10,479 nucleotides of DNA from NCBI GenBank assembly GCA_021781185.1, contig JAJXXI010000428.1:1-10479 (forward strand), given 5' to 3'. The DNA is from a bacterium. GTDB lineage: Bacteria > Verrucomicrobiota > Verrucomicrobiia > Limisphaerales > UBA11358. The notes beneath the pieces are model-generated. The model did no database searches and was not told where the DNA came from. It was given only the letters and a program-made list of their open reading frames with translations. Shown here one piece after another: positions 1 through 7,303 of the stretch. The position numbers and the translations under genes are program-made. Within the stretch, counting starts at the first letter, position 1. Each line of letters begins with the position of its first letter.

Positions 1-872
1 AGTCCCATCCCTAGCGCCACCAGCAAAAACAAGGACGAGGTGGCAAACAGCAGCCAGAGGGAACCGCGCAGCGGCACGCCAAACAGCCCGACGCCCATTG
101 CCACCGACAACGCCATGCCGCCCATGCCCATCACATAATAGGGCAGCAGTTTGCCCAGCAACACCTCGCCCATCGTCACTGGCGTGACCATGAGCGCCTC
201 CATCGTGCCGCGCTCCCATTCCCGCGCCATCACCAGCGCCGTCAACAACGCGCCGATCAGTGTCATGATGATGGCGACCAGGCCCGGCACGAGAAAATCG
301 CGGCTCCGCAGCTCGCTGTTGAACCAGACGCGCGACTCGACCTGCAACGGCGCGTCCAACTTTGCGCCCCGCGCCTGCGCCTGTTGCGTCAGCCAGCCCT
401 GCCAGACGCCCTGGACATAGCCGAGCACCAGTTGCGCGCTGTTGGCATTCACGCCGTTGACAATCACCTGCACCGGCGCACCGCCCGGTGCCCGCAACCG
501 GCGCGCAAAATCACTGCGCAGATGAACAATCGCGTCCACCCGCCCTGCCATCAGCGCCGCCTCCGCCGCTCGCATATCCCGCATCTCGACCGGAGCAAAA
601 TACCGCGACTGCTGGAAACGCCCGGTAAAGCTGGCCGTGTCCGCGCTCGGCACCTCCACCACCAGTGCCAGCGGCACATGCTCGGCGTCCAGCGACACGC
701 CATAGCCGAAGATCAGCAGCAGAACCACCGGCATCAGAAACGCGATGGCAATGCTGCTCGGATCGCGCAGCACTTGGTAAAATTCCTTGCGGATCAAGCC
801 GCGCAACCGCATTTGGCCGCCGCCGCGCGCCGGTGCCGCTGCCGGATTCGGTGTGGAACGTTCCGTTTTCAT
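1..872 (-). CDS. ABC-2 type transporter permease, YbhS/YhhJ-like (3' end outside window)
   Basis: This is the inner-membrane permease subunit of a multidrug- or lipid-type ABC exporter. About 290 residues are visible and the C-terminus lies beyond position 1. The N-terminal cytosolic helix has the family pattern KEFYQVLRDPSSIAIAF, followed by a first membrane segment (about residues 41-60, ending FGYGVSLD). A large extracytoplasmic domain (about 62-190) comes next. After it the motif REWERGTMEALMVTP is characteristic of ABC-2 permeases, and then further hydrophobic helices follow. The ATG overlaps the TGA of the upstream ATPase gene as ATGA (869-872), which supports this start and translational coupling. 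Gene order adaptor, double ATPase, permease matches the ybhG-ybhF-ybhS order of enterobacteria, so a second permease (ybhR-like) probably follows outside the window. The family is clear; the substrate is unknown. Confidence 0.9.
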   Translation of the reverse strand, partial: MKTERSTPNPAAAPARGGGQMRLRGLIRKEFYQVLRDPSSIAIAFLMPVVLLLIFGYGVSLDAEHVPLALVVEVPSADTASFTGRFQQSRYFAPVEMRDMRAAEAALMAGRVDAIVHLRSDFARRLRAPGGAPVQVIVNGVNANSAQLVLGYVQGVWQGWLTQQAQARGAKLDAPLQVESRVWFNSELRSRDFLVPGLVAIIMTLIGALLTALVMAREWERGTMEALMVTPVTMGEVLLGKLLPYYVMGMGGMALSVAMGVGLFGVPLRGSLWLLFATSSLFLLVALGMG

Positions 873-2668
873 CGGGCGACTCCGGCGGTTGGTTCCAGTT
901 GTTCGATGAGGCCAATGAACGCCTCTTCCATCGTCGGTTCCGGTTGCGCGGCGGAGCGCTGGTGTTTTTTGATTTCCCCGGGCGTGCCCAGCGCCAGAAT
1001 TTTGCCGTCGGCCATGATCGCCAGCCGGTCGCAGTAATCGGCTTCCTCCATGAAGTGCGTGGTGACCATGATGGTGACGGCCTGTTCCGCCCGCGCGTTG
1101 ATGCGACTCCAGAACTCGCGCCGCGCCAGCGGGTCCACGCCCGAAGTCGGCTCGTCCAGAAAAAGAATTTCCGGCTCGTGCATCAGGGCGCAGGCCATCG
1201 CCAGCCGCTGCTTGTGGCCGAGTGGCAGATCGAGACTGTTGGTCCCGGCCACCGCAGCCAGTTCAAACTCGTCCAGCGCCCGGTCCATCTGTTCGCGCTG
1301 GCGCGCTCCCGAAAGCCCGTAGGCACTGCTGAAAAACCGGAGGTTCTCGCGCACGCTGAGGTTTCCATAAAGCGAAAACTTCTGCGACATGTAACCGATG
1401 CGCCCTCGCGCCGCCGCCGCCGCATGCCGCAAATCCAGCCCAGCCACGCGCACACTGCCTGCGCTGACCGGCAACAGTCCGCACAGCATCCGAAATGTCG
1501 TGGATTTGCCGGCACCGTTCGCCCCCAGCAACCCGAACACCTCGCCGCGTTCGACGTGGAAGTTCACGTCTTTGACCGCATAGAAATCGCCAAACCGGCG
1601 TTGGACGTGGCTGACTTCAATGACCGGGCCGGTTCCGTTGTTCCCGTGTTTGGAATTTTGCGGCGCGGGCGGGCGGTGCCACGAGGTGCCATCGGCTGAG
1701 CGCCGTTGGCGCAGCATGGCCACGAAGCTGTCCTCCAATCGTGGTGGCACGGGTTCGATGGAAACTCCGGCGACTTCCGGCAGCAATCGTCCCGCGTCGG
1801 GGACGGCATCGGTTTCCATGACCAGCCGCACCTGTTCGCCCTGGATGACCGCGTCCACCACGCCGGCCTCCGCCGCGAGTTTCGCCTGCACCGTGCGTTT
1901 CTTGAGTTCCGGGGCGCTCACCAGCCAGGCGTGTCTGCGCATCCGGTCGCGAAACTGTTGCGGCGGTCCGTGGCCGAGCACTTCGCCCTCGTGCAGCAGG
2001 ATGACTTCGTCGCAGCGTTCCGCTTCGTCCATGTAGGCCGTGCTGAGCAACACGCTCAATCCCTGCTTTTTCACGAGGCCATAAACAATCTCCCAGAGTT
2101 CACGCCGCGACACCGGGTCCACGCCGACGGTTGGTTCGTCGAGCAACAATAATTGAGGCGGACGCACGAGCGTGCAGGCGAGACCGAGTTTCTGTTTCAT
2201 GCCGCCGGACAACTTCCCGGCCAGCCGCTTGGTGAACCGGGCCAGCCCCGTCATCTGCATCAATTCCTCATAGCGTTTCGTCCGCGTCTCGTGCGGCAGC
2301 CCTTGCAAATCCGCGTAGAGATCGAGGTTTTCCTGGACCGAGAGATCTTCGTATAGACCGAACCGCTGCGGCATGTAGCCGACCTGCGATTGCACCGCGA
2401 GCGACTGGCTGGTCGCGTCGAAACCCAGCGCGGTAATCCGGCCTGAATCGGGCGTGAACAAACCCACCGCCAGCCGCATCAGCGTCGTTTTGCCCGCGCC
2501 GTCCGGGCCAATCAGTCCGGTGACCCCGCCCCGGCGCACGGCAAAGCTGACGCCGCGCAGCGCCGGGATGGTGCGCCGTCCGACGACAAATTGCTTGTGC
2601 ACGTCGCGGAATACGAGGACGCCTTCGTCCGCGCGATCCGCCGGCCTGGCTGTTGCGGGGGCTGCCAT
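869..2668 (-). CDS. ABC transporter ATP-binding protein with two fused nucleotide-binding domains, YbhF-like
   Basis: This cytosolic protein of 599 aa should power the exporter formed with the neighbouring permease and HlyD-like adaptor. NBD1 has Walker A GPDGAGKTT (54-62), signature LSGGMKQ (153-159) and Walker B LLLLDEP (173-179). NBD2 has Walker A GANGAGKST (382-390), a degenerate signature LPLGHKQ (481-487) and Walker B ILFLDEP (501-507). The switch histidine is present in NBD2 (H538, TTHFMEEA), but NBD1 has alanine at that place (A211, STAYMDEA). As I recall the family, YbhF-type ATPases share both deviations. The linker (about 245-345) has no recognisable domain. The start lies 11 bp after the stop of the adaptor gene and the stop overlaps the permease start, so the three genes form one operon. 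No strong Shine-Dalgarno is seen. Confidence 0.93.
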   Translation of the reverse strand: MAAPATARPADRADEGVLVFRDVHKQFVVGRRTIPALRGVSFAVRRGGVTGLIGPDGAGKTTLMRLAVGLFTPDSGRITALGFDATSQSLAVQSQVGYMPQRFGLYEDLSVQENLDLYADLQGLPHETRTKRYEELMQMTGLARFTKRLAGKLSGGMKQKLGLACTLVRPPQLLLLDEPTVGVDPVSRRELWEIVYGLVKKQGLSVLLSTAYMDEAERCDEVILLHEGEVLGHGPPQQFRDRMRRHAWLVSAPELKKRTVQAKLAAEAGVVDAVIQGEQVRLVMETDAVPDAGRLLPEVAGVSIEPVPPRLEDSFVAMLRQRRSADGTSWHRPPAPQNSKHGNNGTGPVIEVSHVQRRFGDFYAVKDVNFHVERGEVFGLLGANGAGKSTTFRMLCGLLPVSAGSVRVAGLDLRHAAAAARGRIGYMSQKFSLYGNLSVRENLRFFSSAYGLSGARQREQMDRALDEFELAAVAGTNSLDLPLGHKQRLAMACALMHEPEILFLDEPTSGVDPLARREFWSRINARAEQAVTIMVTTHFMEEADYCDRLAIMADGKILALGTPGEIKKHQRSAAQPEPTMEEAFIGLIEQLEPTAGVAR

Positions 2669-2679
2669 GCGAATCCGGT

Positions 2680-3810
2680 TTACGGTGCGTCGCCGGTCGC
2701 GGCGGGGGCGGGTTGCGGGAGTGGAATGGTGGCGACGGCCGGCATGCCGAGGCGCAGTTCGCCTTGGGGATTGTGGACGAATACGCGCACTTCATACACC
2801 AGCTTGGTGCGCACGTCCCGCGTCTCCACCGGTTTGGGCGTGAATTCAGCCGTGGGGGAAATGAATCCGATCCAGCCCGCGTAATGTTTGCCGGGAAAGC
2901 TGTCGGTGGTCACTTCGGCTTTCATGCCCGGTTGAATTTTCCCGAGGTCGGTTTCGGCCACATAAGCGCGCACCCATACCGGATCGTCCAGCGCGAGGGT
3001 GAACACCGGCAGCGCGGGCGACGCCATGTCGCCCGGTTCGAGGATGCGGTTTTGGATCACGCCGTTAGCCGGCGCGTAAAGTTTGGCGTCGTCCTGTTCG
3101 CACTGAGCCAGCGTCAGCGCCGCTTCATTCGCCTGCAACGTGGCCTTGGCGGACGCAATGTCCTCCTGGCGCGGGCCGATCACCATCAGGTCATACGCTT
3201 CCTGCGCGGCCTGAAGGCGGGCCTCGGCGGCGTTGAGCGCCGCCTGGGCGTCATCGAGTTCCTGAGCGGAGTTGACGCTTTGGGCGCGCAGATCGCGGAC
3301 GCGCTGCGCGGTGAGCCGGGCATTAACGGCGTCGGCGCGCGCGACCTCCAGGTCAGCTTTGGATTTGCGAATGTCCTGGGGCCGATTGCCCGCCAGCAGA
3401 CGCGCCACGACGGCGCGTTGGGCGTCGGCGACGGCGGCGCGGTTCGCGACGTTGGCCTGGAACCGACGGGTGTCCAATGTGGCCAGGCATTGGCCGTTGG
3501 TGACCCGGTCGCCTTCCTGCACGAGCAGGGCGGTGATGCGTTCACTGTCGTTGAAAGCCAGTTGCGCCTGGCGGATGTCCACGTTGCCGTAGAGCACCAA
3601 TTGGACATGGGATGCCGCTTGATTCCGGTCATGCCAGAACCAGAGGCCGGCCACGATCACAATGACCACGATGACCCCAATCAGCCGCGGCAGCCGTTTG
3701 CGGAAGGCACTGCGTTTCTTGGCTGGCTGGACTGGCTGGCTAGGTTGGGCAGGTTGAGGTGCGTCCACGATTTTATCGGGCGGCTTCGGGGTGTCGGTGG
3801 TGGTGTTCAT
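2680..3810 (-). CDS. HlyD/AcrA-family periplasmic adaptor (membrane fusion protein), YbhG-like
   Basis: This 376-aa protein is the periplasmic adaptor linking the ABC exporter in the inner membrane to an outer-membrane channel. A Pro/Gln-rich cytosolic tail (1-35) and a basic patch precede one membrane anchor (about 43-59, LIGVIVVIVIVAGLWFW). After it come GNVDIRQ (75-81), typical of YbhG-like adaptors, and the first lipoyl half (ITALLVQEGDRVTNGQ, about 92-107). A long Ala/Gln/Glu-rich coiled-coil hairpin spans about 115-235. Then come the second lipoyl half (LYAPANGVIQNRILEPGD) and a beta-barrel part (VWVRAYVAE). A Pro/Ala-rich C-terminus ends the protein. An AGG at 3818-3820 lies 7 nt before the ATG and may serve as ribosome site. 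It sits between the VIT-type transporter (54-bp gap) and the ATPase (11-bp gap). Confidence 0.92.
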   Translation of the reverse strand: MNTTTDTPKPPDKIVDAPQPAQPSQPVQPAKKRSAFRKRLPRLIGVIVVIVIVAGLWFWHDRNQAASHVQLVLYGNVDIRQAQLAFNDSERITALLVQEGDRVTNGQCLATLDTRRFQANVANRAAVADAQRAVVARLLAGNRPQDIRKSKADLEVARADAVNARLTAQRVRDLRAQSVNSAQELDDAQAALNAAEARLQAAQEAYDLMVIGPRQEDIASAKATLQANEAALTLAQCEQDDAKLYAPANGVIQNRILEPGDMASPALPVFTLALDDPVWVRAYVAETDLGKIQPGMKAEVTTDSFPGKHYAGWIGFISPTAEFTPKPVETRDVRTKLVYEVRVFVHNPQGELRLGMPAVATIPLPQPAPAATGDAP

Positions 3811-3864
3811 GTTGCGGCCTGTTCAAAAATATTCTCCATGTTCATGTTGCCAGGTTTGATTGAG

Positions 3865-4557
3865 TCAAAGCGTCGCCCCAAACAAAGCTCCCACTCCGGC
3901 GGTCAGGGCCATGGCCAGCGCGCCCCAAAAAGTCACGCGCGCGACGGATTTCCAAACGGGTGACCCTCCGGCACGGGCGGCCATGGCGCCCAGCAGCGCG
4001 AGGAACAAAAGCGATCCACCGGAAACCGTCCAGGCCAGGGCTGATCGCGGCACGATGAGAACCAGCAAAAGCGGCAGGACGGCGCCGACGGTGAAACTGC
4101 CCGCCGACGCGAACGCGGCTTGCACCGGCCGCGCGCTCAAGGTGTCGGAGATGCCGAGTTCATCCCGGGCGTGCGCACCCAGTGCGTCCTTGGCCATCAA
4201 TTGCGTGGCCACTTGGTTGGCGAGTTCGGGATCGAGACCTCGTGCGACATAGATGGCGGCCAGTTCGGCGTGTTCGTTTTGGTTGTCCGTGGCCAATTCA
4301 TTTCGCTCCCGGTCCAGATCTGCGCGCTCGGTGTCGGACTGGGAACTGACGGAAACATATTCTCCGGCGGCCATGGACATCGCCCCGGCCACCAGTCCGG
4401 CCACTCCGGCGATCAGGACGCTGCTCCGGCTGGCTTCGGCGGCAGCCACGCCGACAATCAAACTCGCAGTGGACACGATGCCGTCGTTGGCCCCGAGCAC
4501 GGCGGCGCGCAGCCAGCCGACGCGGTGGGTGAAGTGTATTTCAGCGAGTCTTGCCAT
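3865..4557 (-). CDS. VIT1/CCC1-family metal transporter (Fe/Mn type)
   Basis: This 230-aa integral membrane protein belongs to the vacuolar iron transporter family, whose members move Fe2+ or Mn2+ out of the cytosol, usually by proton antiport. The family motifs are plain: HRVGWLRAAVLGANDGIVST at the first helix and GLVAGAMSMAAGEYVSVSSQ at the second. A charged cytosolic segment rich in Glu/Asp follows (about 79-110), which in the family forms the metal-binding domain. Three more hydrophobic helices lie in the C-terminal third (GAVLPLLLVLIV, GSLLFLALLGAM, VTFWGALAMALTAGVGALF). The start MARLAEIHF matches the usual family N-terminus. The frame is open further upstream (M at 4644 or 4701), so an extension cannot be excluded. 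No clear ribosome site was seen. Metal choice cannot be read from the sequence. Confidence 0.88.
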   Translation of the reverse strand: MARLAEIHFTHRVGWLRAAVLGANDGIVSTASLIVGVAAAEASRSSVLIAGVAGLVAGAMSMAAGEYVSVSSQSDTERADLDRERNELATDNQNEHAELAAIYVARGLDPELANQVATQLMAKDALGAHARDELGISDTLSARPVQAAFASAGSFTVGAVLPLLLVLIVPRSALAWTVSGGSLLFLALLGAMAARAGGSPVWKSVARVTFWGALAMALTAGVGALFGATL

Positions 4558-4625
4558 GGATGCTTGGGGTTGGGATTGTGTTGCCTCGTCAGTTGTTTTA
4601 AACGTGCGCGCTTGGGCAGTTGTGC

Positions 4626-4642
4626 GGGTGCGATACGCACCC
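4626..4642. repeat. Palindrome GGGTGCGATACGCACCC upstream of the VIT-type gene
   Basis: Seven-base arms flank a 3-base centre, about 70 bp upstream of the chosen VIT start, in the 183-bp gap after the CcdA gene. It has no T-tract on either strand, so a terminator role is unlikely. It could be an operator or a small hairpin in the transcript. Confidence 0.45.
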
Positions 4643-4740
4643 ATGAGTTTGCGCACGCGAAAGCCATTGTGCCATGGGGTAAAGCCCTGCCGCAGAATCA
4701 TCCAGAACGGCGGAGCTGCATGGGTATGCGGCGCACGTTT

Positions 4741-5439
4741 TCATGGCGCAGTATAAATCAGCCACACGCCGCCGAGAATCACCAGCACGCCACAGATGAT
4801 TTTCACCACGGCGACGCCTTTGGAGTGCTCGTTCCAGTTCAGGAAACGTTGCACGAGTTCGGTCGAGGTGCCCGCCGCGATAATGACAGCGCAGTGCCCC
4901 ACGCCATAAGCGAGCAGCAGCGCGGCACCGTAAATCGGCGCGGTATGGGACAGCTTGAAGGTCACCGCCAGCATTGGTGCCAGGTAGGCGAACGTGCAGG
5001 GGCCAAGCGCGATGCCGAAAACCAGTCCGAGAACCAGCGCGGCCAGCAAGCCCTTCCGCTTCATGCCAACTTGGCCCGACCCGGAAAACGAGAGCGGAAT
5101 CATGCCGAGCAGATGCAGGCCAACGATGAAGAAAATCACCGCCACAAAATAATTTCCGTAGCGCCCCACGTCGCCCAGCATCCGCCCCGCCGCCGCCGTG
5201 ATCGCGCCGACGGCCGCGATGGTGATTAAAATTCCCACGGCGAACAGCGCCGAAGTCCAGAACGCCCGCCGCACCGTGACTTTGCCTTGCTCGCTGATGA
5301 ATCCCACAATCAGCGGGATGCTCGCCAGATGGCACGGGCTTAAAATGATGCTCAAAACTCCCCACCCCATCGCCGCCGCCAGCGCCAGGGCGGGTGCACC
5401 CGCAACAGCGTGGCTTAAGGCGGTGAACAGTTTTTCCAT
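4741..5439 (-). CDS. CcdA/DsbD-like membrane thiol-disulfide transporter
   Basis: This 232-aa polytopic membrane protein belongs to the cytochrome c biogenesis CcdA family, which carries electrons from cytosolic thioredoxin to extracytoplasmic thiol proteins. The two Pro-Cys pairs that mark the family are present: SPCHLASIP with C36, and GPCTFAYLAP with C148. About six hydrophobic helices are visible (for example GWGVLSIIL, YFVAVIFFIVGLHLLGM, GLLAALVLGLVFGIALG, and the C-terminal VVKIICGVLVILGGVWL). The chosen start MEKLF lies 11 bp after the stop of the thioredoxin-like gene. The frame continues upstream into that gene, which would add 17 poorly fitting residues. Its natural partner is the adjacent exported thioredoxin-like protein. 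A role in cytochrome c maturation is possible, but the neighbourhood points to a dedicated redox relay. Confidence 0.9.
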   Translation of the reverse strand: MEKLFTALSHAVAGAPALALAAAMGWGVLSIILSPCHLASIPLIVGFISEQGKVTVRRAFWTSALFAVGILITIAAVGAITAAAGRMLGDVGRYGNYFVAVIFFIVGLHLLGMIPLSFSGSGQVGMKRKGLLAALVLGLVFGIALGPCTFAYLAPMLAVTFKLSHTAPIYGAALLLAYGVGHCAVIIAAGTSTELVQRFLNWNEHSKGVAVVKIICGVLVILGGVWLIYTAP

Positions 5440-5450
5440 ACCGGCGCAGA

Positions 5451-5930
5451 CTAGTTCGCGGTTTTCAAATCCACGCCCAGTTCCTTCCACTTGGCGAGAA
5501 TGTCAGCCTTCGCAAAGAAACCAATGTGCCGGAACAATTCCTTGCCGCTGGCGTCAAAAAAAACCTGCGTCGGAATGACTTCAATCCCATATTGCTTGCC
5601 CGCGTCAGGATTCTTCCACACGTCAATAAATTCAACCTCCAGCTTGCCGGCGTATTCCTTTTTCAGCTCGTCTAGCACCGGAAACATCATTTTGCACGGA
5701 ATGCACCTGCCCGCGCCGAGATCGAGCAGCCTGGGCAGCGGCACCTTTTCTGGCGGGGTTGCCGGTGCATTGCTCAAGGCCATGCTGGCAAGCATCGCCG
5801 GATTGGCCAAGGTCGCGCAACTTGCGCCGTTGGTGACGCCAGCCGGCGGGTTGGTTTGGGCGATGACCAGCGCCGCCCCCAAAACGATCAGGCCTGCCAT
5901 CGCCAGACTTAACTTTGGATGTTTTTTCAT
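5451..5930 (-). CDS. Exported thioredoxin-like protein
   Basis: This 159-aa protein has a basic N-terminus (MKKHPK) and a hydrophobic segment (about 8-24) ending near IAQT, so it is probably secreted or membrane-anchored outside the cytosol. A thioredoxin fold follows: the active site is RCIPCK (C76 and C79) at the start of a helix, then VEFIDVWKNPD, the cis-proline loop VIPTQVFFD (P120) and a C-terminal helix. The usual Trp before the first cysteine is Arg here, and the middle pair is Ile-Pro instead of Gly-Pro, which should alter the redox potential. An extra cysteine (C38) lies in the linker after the signal segment. CcdA directly downstream (11 bp) is the likely electron donor. The gap to the small CxxC gene upstream is 22 bp. 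No ribosome site was seen. Confidence 0.9.
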   Translation of the reverse strand: MKKHPKLSLAMAGLIVLGAALVIAQTNPPAGVTNGASCATLANPAMLASMALSNAPATPPEKVPLPRLLDLGAGRCIPCKMMFPVLDELKKEYAGKLEVEFIDVWKNPDAGKQYGIEVIPTQVFFDASGKELFRHIGFFAKADILAKWKELGVDLKTAN

Positions 5931-5952
5931 AATCGTTTTGACGTTGGTTGAT

Positions 5953-6195
5953 TCATGGGTTTACCGGTTGCAGCATCGTTTTGAGTTCGTCCACCGACGG
6001 CACTTTGCCGCTGACTTTCACCTTGCCATCCACGGCCAGCGCGGGCGTCGTCATCACGCCAAATGCCATGATTTGTTGCAGGTCGGTGACTTTTTCGAGT
6101 TCGTATTGGAGGCCGAGCGCTTGCGCCGCCTTTTCCGTGGCCAGCATCAGGGCGTTGCACTTGGCGCAGCCGGTGCCGAGGATTTGAATTTTCAT
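5953..6195 (-). CDS. Small thioredoxin-like protein, redox-active disulfide protein 2 family
   Basis: This 80-aa cytosolic mini-thioredoxin starts MKIQILGTGCAKCNALML, with the CxxC pair C10/C13 right after the first strand. It also carries the characteristic TTPALAVDGKVKVSGKVPS stretch containing the cis-proline. Length and pattern match the TIGR00412-type family, whose members often sit beside DUF318 permeases, as here. It has no signal peptide, unlike the next gene. The start is supported by GAAAGG at 6205-6210, 9 nt upstream; the longer open frame to 6294 overlaps the permease gene and does not fit the family. A role as thiol reductant or metal(loid) handler for the permease is an inference. 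Confidence 0.92.
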   Translation of the reverse strand: MKIQILGTGCAKCNALMLATEKAAQALGLQYELEKVTDLQQIMAFGVMTTPALAVDGKVKVSGKVPSVDELKTMLQPVNP

Positions 6196-6204
6196 AATGG
6201 GTTG

Positions 6205-6210
6205 CCTTTC
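6205..6210 (-). promoter_or_regulatory. Ribosome binding site GAAAGG of the small CxxC gene
   Basis: GAAAGG lies 9 nt upstream of the ATG at 6195 and decides this start against the longer open frame reaching 6294. Confidence 0.55.
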
Positions 6211-6223
6211 ATTGTTTCGTGAT

Positions 6224-7303
6224 TCACATGAGGAAATTAAACAAATAGCCGACGAGCAGGATGCCCAGCGCCACGACGCCGAAAAAAGTCGCAATCAGCC
6301 GGGGCTTGAGCACCTTGCGGAGAATGATGGCTTCGGGCAGTGACAGCGCGATCACCGACATCATAAACGCCAGCACCGTCCCAAGGGCCGCACCCTTGCC
6401 GAGCAACGCTTGCACAATCGGAATGATGCCCGCCGCGTTTGAATACATCGGCACGCCAATCAACACCGCCAGTGGCACCGACCACCATGCGTCTTTGCCC
6501 ATGATGGAGGCCATGAAGTTTTCCGGCACATAACCATGAATGCCCGCGCCCACGGCAATGCCGAGCAACACATACAGCCACACGCGTCCCACGATGTCCT
6601 TTACCGCGTCGAGGCCGAGCCGGATGCGGGCGGGCCAGTCTGGTATCGTTTCCGGGCCGGCGTCGCCGGTTTTCGTCTGAAACACCCAGTCCTCGACATG
6701 CTTTTCCATCCGCAGCCGCCCGATGATCCAGCCGGAGACGATGGCAATGGCCAGTCCCATGGCCAGGTAAATTGCCGCGACCTTCCAGCCGAACAACCCG
6801 AACAATAGAACCAGCGCGACTTCATTGACCATCGGCGAAGAAACCAGAAAGGAAAACGTCACCCCCAGCGGCACACCGGTGGTGACGAAGCCGATGAACA
6901 ACGGCACTGCCGAGCAGGAACAGAACGGCGTCACCGTGCCCAGCAGCGCGGCCAGCACATTGCCGGTGGTTTCGCGTCGGCCTGACAGAATCCGTCGCGT
7001 CCGTTCGGGCGTAAAAAATGACCGGATGATACCGACGCCAAACACGACCAGCGTGAGCAGCATCAGCACCTTGGGGGATTCATAGACAAAAAATTCCACC
7101 GCCGATCCCAGGTGCGACCCTTTCACCAATCCGCACCGTGAATATGTGAGCCATGCAGCGAATGGAGCGAGACTGCCATAGACCAGCCACCAGAACGCCA
7201 AAGCCGCGATGCCCCACAGCAGATGTTTGCGCCAGCCCGGCTTGCCCGGATCAGCGGATTTCGTGTCAGCGGCGGGAACCGCCATGTCCTTGGCTCCATT
7301 CAT
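6224..7303 (-). CDS. DUF318/YraQ (ArsP-like) permease
   Basis: This 359-aa membrane protein belongs to the DUF318 permease family. Best-known members are ArsP-type exporters of trivalent organoarsenicals; most others are uncharacterised. Two similar halves are visible. The first carries TPFCSCSAVPLFIGF with the CxC pair C128/C130, then VSSPMVNEVALVLLFGLFG. The second carries GVPMYSNAAGIIPIVQALL and MMSVIALSLPEAIILRKVL. About eight to ten hydrophobic helices are present. A short hydrophilic insert (RMEKHVEDWVFQTKTGDAG) separates the halves. The start ATG overlaps the TGA of the ArsR gene as ATGA (7300-7303), which decides against the longer frame to 7399. The next gene begins 28 bp downstream. 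ArsR control and adjacent thiol proteins suggest export of a soft metalloid or organometal, but the substrate is not proven. Confidence 0.9.
   Translation of the reverse strand: MNGAKDMAVPAADTKSADPGKPGWRKHLLWGIAALAFWWLVYGSLAPFAAWLTYSRCGLVKGSHLGSAVEFFVYESPKVLMLLTLVVFGVGIIRSFFTPERTRRILSGRRETTGNVLAALLGTVTPFCSCSAVPLFIGFVTTGVPLGVTFSFLVSSPMVNEVALVLLFGLFGWKVAAIYLAMGLAIAIVSGWIIGRLRMEKHVEDWVFQTKTGDAGPETIPDWPARIRLGLDAVKDIVGRVWLYVLLGIAVGAGIHGYVPENFMASIMGKDAWWSVPLAVLIGVPMYSNAAGIIPIVQALLGKGAALGTVLAFMMSVIALSLPEAIILRKVLKPRLIATFFGVVALGILLVGYLFNFLM

Noticed and set aside
384..1699. Plus-strand open frames opposite the ABC permease and ATPase
   Set aside because: They are antisense shadows of genes with complete Walker and permease motifs.
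2653..3963. Long plus-strand open frame (436 codons) opposite the adaptor gene
   Set aside because: It is a GC-driven shadow of the HlyD-like gene: the translation is rich in His, Arg and Gly, shows no domain, and the opposite strand encodes a clear family protein.
4741..4743. CcdA TGA read as selenocysteine
   Set aside because: No selenocysteine insertion-type hairpin was recognised right after it, and the family normally ends here.
4120..5229. Plus-strand open frame (369 codons) across the VIT and CcdA genes
   Set aside because: It spans two well-supported minus-strand genes and their gap; the translation is low in hydrophobic residues with no recognisable motif.
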